Under the pieces are notes generated by a model, which saw nothing but the letters and a program-made list of their open reading frames with translations, made no database searches and had not been told where the DNA came from. Position numbers and translations under genes: made by a program. Shown here piece after piece: positions 8,406 through 15,622 of a stretch of DNA of 64,000 bases. Origin of the DNA: Poindextera sp965277425 (GTDB lineage: Bacteria > Pseudomonadota > Alphaproteobacteria > Caulobacterales > Caulobacteraceae); the NCBI GenBank assembly GCA_965277425.1, contig CBDICR010000005.1:372001-436000 (forward strand). Direction: 5' to 3'. Positions within the stretch are counted from its first letter, which is position 1, and each line of letters opens with the position of its first letter.

Positions 8406-8897
8406 CTATTTCGCGCCGATGACGTGGACGTCGATGACGCCATTCCAGGCAACCGGCTGAACGGTCAGGACGGGGCCCTTGGGGTCCTTGGTGGCCTTTT
8501 CGTCGCGGTAGAGCGTAGTCACCGTGAGCGGCTCGTCGGTCAGGACGGTGACCATGCATTGGACATGGAAGGTTCTGGGCCCGGACGCCCAGGGCGCACG
8601 GTTGACCGCCTGGGCGCAGGTCCAGGTCCGGCCGCCGATGATGATGGCCTGGACCGCGCCGGCGCCGGTCGCGGTCGATGTGCCTGCCGCATCGACGACG
8701 TAGCGGCCCGCGGTGCGTGCGGGAATGACGCATTGGGCCTGGCTTGGACTCAGCACCCGGCAGTCGGCCGGCCCAATCGCCGGATGGCCATATCCCGGAA
8801 AGCCGGGCATGGCCCCAGATGACGCCGGTGTCTGAGCCAGGGCGGAGCCGGCTGCGAACGCGGTCAAGGCGGCGGCGACGGCGATGGCTGGTTGCAT
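8406..8897 (-). CDS. Secreted protein of unknown function
   Basis: A 163-residue protein starting at the ATG at 8895-8897, with GAGGA about 9 nt upstream; the longer open frame lacks a ribosome-binding site. Residues 1-21 form a signal peptide ending ALAQ. The mature part begins with a Gly/Pro stretch, has four cysteines (around DCRVL, AQCVIP, WTCAQ and VQCMV) spaced for two disulfides, and is predicted mainly beta. No family recognised. It is convergent with the AGE-family gene, whose stop is 10 nt away, so there is no room for separate terminators. Confidence 0.65.
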   Translation of the reverse strand: MQPAIAVAAALTAFAAGSALAQTPASSGAMPGFPGYGHPAIGPADCRVLSPSQAQCVIPARTAGRYVVDAAGTSTATGAGAVQAIIIGGRTWTCAQAVNRAPWASGPRTFHVQCMVTVLTDEPLTVTTLYRDEKATKDPKGPVLTVQPVAWNGVIDVHVIGAK

Positions 8898-8998
8898 GAA
8901 CGCTGGTCCTCGTCGGGCGGGATTGGTTGCGCGTCTCGGGCGATAAAGCCCGTCGCCGCGGGCAATCTCTAACAGGATCGCGCGGTTTCGCCAGCATG

Positions 8999-9136
8999 GC
9001 CGCAAGGGACGCCAAGAAGAACCGCAGCGGCCTCTGGGTCTCTTGCTTTGAAAGCGCGCCTTGGGCGCGCGATCGATACCCGCCGCCCGCGCAAACGCCC
9101 TTGGCGTCCTTGGCGAACTTGGCGAACTTGGCGGTC
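8999..9136 (-). repeat. Inverted-repeat element A, copy 1 (CGCCAAG/CTTGGCG units)
   Basis: A degraded left arm (GCAAGGGACGCCAAGAAG, 9002-9019) is complementary to a longer right arm at about 9101-9136 built of CTTGGCGNN units repeated every 9 nt. The copy at 43028..43148 has a better left arm. It lies just outside element B. Confidence 0.55.
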
Positions 9137-9155
9137 AGACGGTCGTCAGTATCCG

Positions 9156-9254
9156 ACCACGAAGGACACCAAGGTCACCAAGGTCACGAAGAAGAAAAGC
9201 GCCAGTCCGCGCAGGCCCCCTGGTGATCTTCGTGTCCTTCGTGTCCTTCGTGGT
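9156..9254 (-). repeat. Inverted-repeat element B, copy 1 (CACGAAGGA/TCCTTCGTG units)
   Basis: ACCACGAAGGACACCAAGG followed by further CACCAAGGT/CACGAAGAA units on the left is complementary to CTTCGTGTCCTTCGTGTCCT and TCGTGGT on the right, with a spacer near 9200-9225. Each arm is a chain of 9-nt units. Read as protein the arms give TKDTKDTK or FVSFVSFVV, a known source of spurious small ORFs in many genomes. Confidence 0.75.
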
Positions 9255-9329
9255 GAAATTCGGCGGACGATGACGCGCTGCGCGCCTTCGGGGTCGGCCT
9301 TGCCTCGCCGAGCCCGGGGCCACAAGGAA

Positions 9330-9355
9330 GCGGGCCGGTCTTGCGACCGGCCCGC
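9330..9355 (-). terminator. Strong hairpin terminator after AT1
   Basis: GCGGGCCGGTC (9330-9340) pairs perfectly with GACCGGCCCGC (9345-9355) over a TTGC loop. It lies 31 nt beyond the AT1 stop codon, and an identical hairpin lies behind AT2 at 43341..43366. No long U tract follows, as is common in high-G+C genomes. Confidence 0.7.
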
Positions 9356-9385
9356 GCTTTAGATTGGAGCTGCCGTCTCGATCGA

Positions 9386-12300
9386 TCAGAAGTTGATCGA
9401 GATGGTCGAGCGCCTGTTGAGCGGCTCCTTGACCCCGTCGGGGGTCTGGACGGCCAGGTCGGTCTTGCCCTTCCAGTCGACCTTCAGCGTGGTCTGGTTG
9501 ACGCCCTGGTTGACCAGCGCATCGGCCGTCGCCTTGGCCCGACGTTCCGACAGCCGCATGTTGTAGGCGAAGCCGCCGGAGGTATCGGTGTGGCCGACCA
9601 CGGTGATGGTGGTGGCGTTGCCCGACTTGGCGTAGTCCGCCGCCTGTTGCACCACCTGCTGGGCTTCCGGGGTCAGCACGTACTGATCGAACGGGAAGTA
9701 GACCACGAAGTCCTTGGCCACGGGCGCCGGAGGCGGCGGGGGTGGCGGCGGCGGCGGTGGCGGCGGTGGGGGAGGCGGCGGCGGGGGCGGCGGGGGTGGC
9801 GGCGGAGGCGGTGGCGGCGCGCCCCACTGGTAGCGGTAGCCGATCGCCACCTTGCCTTCGTTGTAGTTGTCCTTGAACTCGTACGACCCGTTCAGGAAGG
9901 CCGAGGAGTGGCCGTCCTTGGTGAACAGGTTCAGGCTCGCCCCCACATCCCCGAACACACCCGAGAAGTTGTCCTCGACCGCCACCGGCAGGCCGGTCGA
10001 GATCAGCGCCGCGCGGTTGCGGCCATCGAACTCATCCCAGGCCTGGCCGTGCACCGCCAGCTTGACCATGTACTGGTCGTTGCTGACCACCGGCATCGAG
10101 TAGCGCAGCCCAAGGGCGCCGCGGAAGCTGTCCTCGTCGTTGAAGCGCAGGGTGGTCCCCAGCACGTTGCCGGCCCCGATGGTGGTCTGGGCGTAGGCCA
10201 CAACCCCGATCGGCTCCACCGCCCCCGGGCCGAACGGGATGCGATAGCCGCTCTGGATCTCGCCGCCATAGGTGTTGACCTGGATCGAGCGCGACAGCCC
10301 CGCATTGCCCTGGCTGCGCAGGGTCAGGAAGTCGCCCTTGATCTGGCCGTCGATATAGAACTGGTCGAGCAGGTAGGTGGCGTAGACGCTCGCCGTGCCG
10401 CCTTCGTAGTTCTGGTCGGCCAGCCCGACATGGTTGCTGAAGTCCACCTGCGAGTTCAGGTAGCCGCCGGCCACCCCGATCAGGCCCACCCCGCCCATGC
10501 CGAGCTTGGTCGCTCCGTCGATGCCGCCGATCACCCCGTAGGTGTCCTGGCGATAGTCCAGGTCGAAGGTGTAGCCGGCCGGCGGATCGATCTTGTCGGT
10601 CCGGTCGGAGAAGGCCCCCACCGCCTTGATCCACACCCCCGGCGTGAAGCTGCCCAGCGAGCCCGGCGCCAACAGCACCGAGTCGCGAAGGTCCGCCTGG
10701 CGCTCCTGCCAGGGCGTCGTCGCATACCAGATGTCCTGCGCCGCCGTGGCCACGATCGGAGCGGCGAAGCCGCCAGGACCAGCCTGGCTGACCAGCACTT
10801 CGTTCTGGCCGGTGTTGTCCAGGGTGTAGAGGAAGACCCCCTTGACCAGGCCGGCCGCGTTCGGGCCGAAGGTGGCGTAGCCGCTCGAGCCCGGATCCAG
10901 GGTGAAGGTGGCCCCGTTGCTGGTCGCCGAGCCGGTGCGCACCAGCACGATGCCGCCAGAGGAGACCGGAACCGCACCCGGCGCGCCGCCGCCGTCGATC
11001 ACCCGGATGGCGTTGGTCCCGGTGGTCGAGGCCACGGTCAGGGTGTTGGCCGCCGAGGTCGGGCCGCCCAGGTTGACCTTGGTGGCGATCACCCCGCCGG
11101 CCACGCCGGTGAAGGCGGTGGTGGTTCCAGAGACGTTGTCGGTTCCCGCCGCCCCGGTCGACAGGTCGAGCAGGCCGGAGTTGGTCAGGGTGATCGGCGC
11201 GCCGCCGGCCGACAACGTCAGGGTCGAGGCCCCGCCGTCCGAGCCGACCCGGATCGTGCCGGCGTTGTTGATCGTGTTGGTGGTGTGGTTGCCGAAGGCG
11301 AAGGTGGTGGCGCCGATCGTGTTGATCACGCCGGTTCCGGCGGTGCTGATCGTATCGGTGGCCACCGTGCTGTTGCCGGGCCCGAACGCGCCGTTGCCGA
11401 GCGTGCTGGTCCCGCTGGTGGTGAACACCCCGCCGCTCAGCACGTTTATCGCCGTATTGGAGATGTTGCCGACCACCGTCGCGTTGCCCGCCGCGCCGTT
11501 GCCCGTCAGGCTGGCGAAGTTCACGTCGCCGATCAGCGTGCCGCTATCGTTGACGATGACGCTGCCGACGCTGGAGGTGTTGCCGGCCGCGATCGCCAGG
11601 CCGGTGACATTGCCGCCGATCGCCTCGACCGTCGCGCCGGAGCCAATGGTCACCATCGTGGTGGTGTTGGCCTTGGTGTTGGTGAACTGGATCACCGGCA
11701 GGGTGGCGTTGCCGACCCCGCTGGTCGTGCCGCCGTTCACCGCGATGGTGGTGTTGCCGCCGCTGAACGTCCGGATGGCGATGCCATTGACGCTGGTCAC
11801 ATTGCCGGCCGTGGTGACGCTGACGCCCGCCGTGCCGTTGCCGAGAATGCCCGTGCCGCCGGTGACCCGGATCGGGGTCGAGCCGATCGTGATGTTGGCG
11901 ACGCCGCCAGTCGTCTGAGCCTCAACGCCAACGCTGTCCGTGGCGGTGGTGTTGCCGTTGACGGTGATACCGGTGGCCCCCGTGGAGGTGTTGCCAAGGG
12001 TCACCGTCGCGTTGGTCCCGGCTAAAGCTACGACACCGAACAGGGTGGAATTGCCATTGACCGTGATCGACTCGCCACTGCCGCCGGTCAACGTGGCGTT
12101 GCCGGCGTATGCGAGGCTGGCGACCCCGACCCCGCCGAAGCTGGTCGAACAACCAACGGTGATGACGTCATTGGCCCCCAGCGTGACCGTCGCCTGGCCA
12201 CCGACACCGAAGGCCTGCACGCCGACGCCGAAGTCGTTGTTGCCATAGTGGAGGCCGGCCGTGACCGTGCGGCCGGCGTTGGTGATCACCGTAGCGTTGC

Positions 12301-13777
12301 CGCCTTGCGCGAGCGCCGCCACACCGACGTTGTTATTGCCGGAGAAGGTCGCGTTGCCGTCGACCGAGATCGTACCGCCGGAGGCGCCCGTCATATTGAC
12401 CGTGGCGGCGCTGGATGAGCCGGAACTGAAAGTGTGGGCTTCGACGCCCGCCATTGCGGTGTCGGCCGTGACGGTGACATTGCCCGGCGCGGTGATGTTC
12501 ACCGTGGCGGTCTGGTTGCCGGTCAAAGCGGTATTTTGAGCCACCACGCCATTGCCTTGGGTGGTGTCGACCAGGAAATTGGTGACGTTGCCGGTCGCCG
12601 CCAGCGTCACATTGCCGAGATTGACCACCGCCGCGCCATTGCCGGTCGCCGTGACATCGACGCCGTTGCCGAGGGTGTTGTTGACCTGGGCGTCGACGGT
12701 GACGGTGTTGTTGCCGTTGAGAGTGGTGGTGTCGATGCCGTCGCCGGGACCGGTATTGTTGATATTGTCGTCCGAGATGACGGTGATGGTCCCGGCGCCG
12801 CCGGTACTCATATTTATGCCGGGGTAGGAGGTCACGCCGGACGGCCCGTGGAACGGATACGACGGGCCGCTGGAGCCGAGGGCGCCGGCCGTGTTGGCGT
12901 TGATCGCCCCATCCAGCAGGTGGACGAAGATGTTGCCCGAGGTGGAGGTGACGTCGATGCCGTCGCCATGCAGCGACCCGACGCTGTCGCCCTGGTCGGT
13001 GATGATGGAGACATTGCCGGTGGTGGTGAACACGCGGATGCCCGCGGTATCGAGCGTCGAGTTGGATTGAATCTGCGAGGTCCCGTTGCCCGAGGCGACG
13101 ATGCTCACATTGCCGGCCTGAGCAACCACATCGATGCCGTCGCCGCTGAGGCCCGTCACATTGCCCGCCGCGTTGATCATGACCGAGCCGCTACCGCTCG
13201 TCATGGCCGCGATGCCGGCCAGATTGCCGGTGACGCTCGATCCGGCCAGGGGGTTGTTCGACGGGAACGGGCCGCCGACGACCGACCCGCCGGCGCTGGA
13301 GGTGGTGTTGCCGGTCGAAATGACGATGCTGCCGCCGTTTGTGTTCAGTTCGATTCCGTCTTCGCCCGGCGTCGTCGCATTGATCGTCGGGCCGGCGAAG
13401 AGCGTCGTATCGGTCAGGTAGTTCAGGTTGGCGCCCGTGGCGCTGCCCAGATAGACGCCGTGAGGGGTGATGTTGCCGGCGCCGCCGACATTCACCGTCA
13501 GGGTGGGGCCGGTCTCATTATAGGCAAGACCGGTCCCATAGGTGTTCGTGCCGAACTCAGGGCCGCAATTTTCCGTCGGGTTGCCTGTTAGGGTCGCCGA
13601 GCCTGGACCGGTCTGGCCCGCGTCGGGCGCAGGCGTACATTCCGCCGCCAAGACCGCTCCCGGGGCCAGAACGACCGCGCCGACCACCCCGCCAAAACCG
13701 GCGAGCGCCGTCGTCGCCAACATGCTGGTCGCCAGCAGCGAGGCGCGGCCGCGAGCCAAAGTCCAGTTGCGTGACAT
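9386..13777 (-). CDS. AT1: autotransporter-type adhesin with polyproline linker and C-terminal OmpA-like domain
   Basis: A 1463-residue outer-membrane protein. A long signal peptide (residues 1 to about 45, ending AVLAAE) precedes a passenger (about 50-1030) of beta-helix-type repeats very rich in Gly, Asn, Thr and Val, with many GNVT, GNTT and NNTV motifs. A barrel region of about 280 residues begins near TPGVWIKAVGAFSDRTDK (about 1040) and ends with the beta-signal-like GYRYQW near 1318. Unlike ordinary autotransporters the protein continues: GA, 30 prolines (9728-9817), APVAKDFVVYFPFD, and an OmpA-like domain with GHTDTSGGFAYNMRLSERRA, the peptidoglycan-binding motif, to the end ISINF. The Asp and Arg that bind diaminopimelate (GHTDT, LSERRA) are present. 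AT2 at 43396 has the same plan; AT3 ends directly after RYQW. The start has GGGGAACTCG upstream. The passenger and barrel boundaries are by eye. Confidence 0.85.
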   Translation of the reverse strand: MSRNWTLARGRASLLATSMLATTALAGFGGVVGAVVLAPGAVLAAECTPAPDAGQTGPGSATLTGNPTENCGPEFGTNTYGTGLAYNETGPTLTVNVGGAGNITPHGVYLGSATGANLNYLTDTTLFAGPTINATTPGEDGIELNTNGGSIVISTGNTTSSAGGSVVGGPFPSNNPLAGSSVTGNLAGIAAMTSGSGSVMINAAGNVTGLSGDGIDVVAQAGNVSIVASGNGTSQIQSNSTLDTAGIRVFTTTGNVSIITDQGDSVGSLHGDGIDVTSTSGNIFVHLLDGAINANTAGALGSSGPSYPFHGPSGVTSYPGINMSTGGAGTITVISDDNINNTGPGDGIDTTTLNGNNTVTVDAQVNNTLGNGVDVTATGNGAAVVNLGNVTLAATGNVTNFLVDTTQGNGVVAQNTALTGNQTATVNITAPGNVTVTADTAMAGVEAHTFSSGSSSAATVNMTGASGGTISVDGNATFSGNNNVGVAALAQGGNATVITNAGRTVTAGLHYGNNDFGVGVQAFGVGGQATVTLGANDVITVGCSTSFGGVGVASLAYAGNATLTGGSGESITVNGNSTLFGVVALAGTNATVTLGNTSTGATGITVNGNTTATDSVGVEAQTTGGVANITIGSTPIRVTGGTGILGNGTAGVSVTTAGNVTSVNGIAIRTFSGGNTTIAVNGGTTSGVGNATLPVIQFTNTKANTTTMVTIGSGATVEAIGGNVTGLAIAAGNTSSVGSVIVNDSGTLIGDVNFASLTGNGAAGNATVVGNISNTAINVLSGGVFTTSGTSTLGNGAFGPGNSTVATDTISTAGTGVINTIGATTFAFGNHTTNTINNAGTIRVGSDGGASTLTLSAGGAPITLTNSGLLDLSTGAAGTDNVSGTTTAFTGVAGGVIATKVNLGGPTSAANTLTVASTTGTNAIRVIDGGGAPGAVPVSSGGIVLVRTGSATSNGATFTLDPGSSGYATFGPNAAGLVKGVFLYTLDNTGQNEVLVSQAGPGGFAAPIVATAAQDIWYATTPWQERQADLRDSVLLAPGSLGSFTPGVWIKAVGAFSDRTDKIDPPAGYTFDLDYRQDTYGVIGGIDGATKLGMGGVGLIGVAGGYLNSQVDFSNHVGLADQNYEGGTASVYATYLLDQFYIDGQIKGDFLTLRSQGNAGLSRSIQVNTYGGEIQSGYRIPFGPGAVEPIGVVAYAQTTIGAGNVLGTTLRFNDEDSFRGALGLRYSMPVVSNDQYMVKLAVHGQAWDEFDGRNRAALISTGLPVAVEDNFSGVFGDVGASLNLFTKDGHSSAFLNGSYEFKDNYNEGKVAIGYRYQWGAPPPPPPPPPPPPPPPPPPPPPPPPPPPPPPAPVAKDFVVYFPFDQYVLTPEAQQVVQQAADYAKSGNATTITVVGHTDTSGGFAYNMRLSERRAKATADALVNQGVNQTTLKVDWKGKTDLAVQTPDGVKEPLNRRSTISINF

Positions 13778-13970
13778 CGAGTTCCCCTAATCCCCGTGGC
13801 GCAGGCGCGCCGGTCTTACCGGTTTTCGGGACCGGCCCCAGTCTGGTTTGTAACGGGCTGGCAACATCCGGTCTTGGGGTTGCGGGCGCCGCATACTTTG
13901 CAGCCAGCGCACTACTTGGGAAAAGGGCCATATTTTCGGAAACGATGGCGCGCAGCAACAAATGTTAGCG

Positions 13971-13982
13971 ATAACGCGTTAT
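13971..13982. promoter_or_regulatory. Perfect palindrome ATAACGCGTTAT, candidate operator
   Basis: ATAACGCGTTAT is its own reverse complement. It lies 194 nt upstream of AT1 and 415 nt upstream of the divergent AraC gene. On the minus strand CTATAAC overlaps it and could be a -10 box for AT1, but no good -35 is seen. A regulator site is inferred from symmetry only. Confidence 0.35.
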
Positions 13983-14104
13983 AGTTCACGGCTTCAGCGT
14001 ATTTTTTCGTTATTTTTTTTAATCTCGACGCTTTCTACAGCTTTGTTGTCTCGATTTACGCCGGGGAACCCATCGGAATTGGCGGCTCGACATAGATTTT
14101 CAGC

Positions 14105-14126
14105 AAAGCTGCGCCTTCGCAGCTTT
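14105..14126. other. Perfect 9-bp hairpin with CCTT loop
   Basis: AAAGCTGCG (14105-14113) and CGCAGCTTT (14118-14126) are exact reverse complements around CCTT. It stands alone in the non-coding region, 271 nt before the AraC start. It could be a leader hairpin, an intrinsic terminator for a short transcript (the stem ends in TTT), or an inverted operator. Confidence 0.4.
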
Positions 14127-14396
14127 CTCGACAACCACCATTCCGAGATAAAGCCAGCGTTTCGAACCCTATCGATCCAGTCCCGGTCCGAATGGAGACT
14201 GGGCGGCCAGGGGGTCTTGCCGCGTGCGTCACGGATTCAGCGACGATTTCACGGCGGTCGGCGCCGCTGTCCGCGGCGCTCGACAGTGCATACAGGCAAA
14301 AGGCGCCCAGATTTCGGGCGAAGCAGGCGTCGAAGCGCTTTGCGCCCCGTAGTACCGGCGTTATTACTGCGCCAGGGTTGGTTGGGGCGATCGAAA

Positions 14397-15554
14397 ATGG
14401 GGATGAGCGGCGCGCGCACAACCCTGGAGTTCGACGGCGCAGGCGCGGCGGAAAGCTGGCGGCGCGCCATCGAGGACGATCCCACGGGCCGGCTTTTCGC
14501 CACGATCGGGCCGGAGACCGGCTTTTCCGGCCGCTATGCCGCCGATCGCGTTGGCAAAGGCATGGTCGTCGACGTTTGCGCCCATCCCTTGCATCTTTGC
14601 GACCAGGAAGCGGAGGAGGCCGCGCCGCCGCTCATCCTGTTGCAGGCGGTGGTGGAGGGCCGGCCGACCTATCAGCGCGCGACCGGCGAGGTGCGCAGCC
14701 TTCAGGCCGGCCAGCTGGTGATCCGCAGACACGATCCGGCGGTGCAGCTCCGCTCGGAACGCTTCGCCCACATCACGACCGTTGCGGTTCCGCAACATCT
14801 GCTGGTTCCGCGCTACGCCGACGCCGAGCAGCTGTCAGCATGCGGCGATCCGCTCGAAGACCACCTTCCCTCAAGACTGCTGTACGACCTGATCGTCGGC
14901 CTGGGATCGGCCAGCGGCGCCCGCCAGCCGTCCGGCTTCACGGAGGCGCTGGGTGCGCTGGTTGCGTTTATCGTGGCGCAAAGGCCGCGGTCGCCGGTGG
15001 CCTTATCCGGCCTTGCGGCGTCGCGTACGGCGGACATCCTGGGCTATCTGCAGCGCAACTTCTCCAACCCGCAACTCGACCCCCAGACACTGGCGGACGA
15101 CCTGTCCATCTCCGTCCGCTACGCCCACAAGCTGATGCGATTGTCCGGACGGTCATTCCGCCAGGCTTTGATCGGGCTGCGCCTGGAGGCCGCGCGGCTC
15201 GCCTTCGCGTCCAGCCGTCGGCCGCGGCCGACCATCGCCGACATCGCCATTTCAGTCGGCTTCAACGACCTGTCGCAATTCAACCGGCATTTTCGCAGCG
15301 CCTTCGGCATGACGCCGCGGGCCGCCCGGCGGCTGGACGAGATCTACGGGTTCGAGGCGGGGGCAAGCCTTGAGGACAACTGGATCGACCTGTCGCAGAT
15401 CAATCCGCCCATGCCCGTGACCGGCGCCCACGCGGACGTCGGGGCGCGCATCCTCATCGCAAATGCTTCGAGGGTCGGCCTCCCGCCGGCGATATCGTCA
15501 AGCCCGAAACCACGCCTTCAGACGCCGGAACGTGCTGTCGTCGCGCCGGGCTGA
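14397..15554 (+). CDS. AraC-family transcriptional regulator
   Basis: A 385-residue regulator. The open frame extends 435 nt further upstream, but that part has no family-like sequence; the ATG at 14397 (MGMSGARTTLEFDG, alternative start two codons later) follows GGGGCG. The N-terminal half is an AraC-binding-like domain (ATIGPETGFSGRYAADRVGKG, QAGQLVIRRHDPAVQL). The C-terminal double helix-turn-helix spans about residues 213-315: LDPQTLADDLSISVRYAHKLM, then ADIAISVGFNDLSQFNRHFRSAFGMTPRAAR, the classic AraC signature. It sits between AT1 and the CDP-sugar operon and could control either. No effector can be read from the sequence. Confidence 0.88.
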   Translation: MGMSGARTTLEFDGAGAAESWRRAIEDDPTGRLFATIGPETGFSGRYAADRVGKGMVVDVCAHPLHLCDQEAEEAAPPLILLQAVVEGRPTYQRATGEVRSLQAGQLVIRRHDPAVQLRSERFAHITTVAVPQHLLVPRYADAEQLSACGDPLEDHLPSRLLYDLIVGLGSASGARQPSGFTEALGALVAFIVAQRPRSPVALSGLAASRTADILGYLQRNFSNPQLDPQTLADDLSISVRYAHKLMRLSGRSFRQALIGLRLEAARLAFASSRRPRPTIADIAISVGFNDLSQFNRHFRSAFGMTPRAARRLDEIYGFEAGASLEDNWIDLSQINPPMPVTGAHADVGARILIANASRVGLPPAISSSPKPRLQTPERAVVAPG

Positions 15555-15622
15555 CGCCGGCCCAAAGTACGCTATAAGCCGCCCTCGCCGACATGGGGCG
15601 CCGCCGTCAGGGAACCGAACGC

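Larger units (their letters stand above)
9054..10797 (-). repeat. Long near-identical duplicate, copy 1 (3' half of AT1 and its downstream region)
   Basis: From GCGCGCCTTGGGCGCGC at 9054 to AGCCTGGCTGACCAGCAC at 10797 the sequence matches 43084..44808 almost base for base. Within the coding part I find about eight substitutions outside the proline tract; outside it there are a few short indels. Both copies are on the same strand, so they are direct repeats 34.0 kb apart. Homology ends abruptly inside the genes at 10797. Confidence 0.9.
13778..14396. other. Divergent non-coding region between AT1 and the AraC regulator
   Basis: 619 nt with no convincing gene. It contains, from left to right: the AT1 leader with CCGGTC...GACCGG symmetry (about 13813-13834); an A+T-rich part around 13950-14040 with T tracts that could serve as an UP element or promoter for AT1; a perfect 12-bp palindrome at 13971; and a perfect hairpin at 14105. 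A GATTC (GANTC, the CcrM methylation site in Caulobacterales) is near 14224. Frames that remain open through this part on either strand have no start site or family resemblance. Confidence 0.5.

Noticed and set aside
9048..9362. Small frames reading TKDTKVTKVTKKK and FVSFVSFVVKFGG.
   Set aside because: They are translations of the 9-nt unit inverted repeats, a known source of spurious ORFs.
9341..12025. An 894-codon plus-strand frame opposite AT1, and the like frame at 43381..45084 opposite AT2.
   Set aside because: Both are shadows in the same relative frame of paralogous genes; Arg/Val/Asp-rich without any domain, and the true genes end in recognised barrel and OmpA domains.
13962..14396. 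N-terminal extension of the AraC regulator to 530 residues.
   Set aside because: No AraC-family protein has such a lead; the region contains hairpins and A+T-rich promoter-like DNA and shows no coding-type third-position bias.
14056..14421. A 121-codon minus-strand frame between AT1 and the AraC gene.
   Set aside because: No start site, no recognisable domain, and it crosses the hairpin at 14105.
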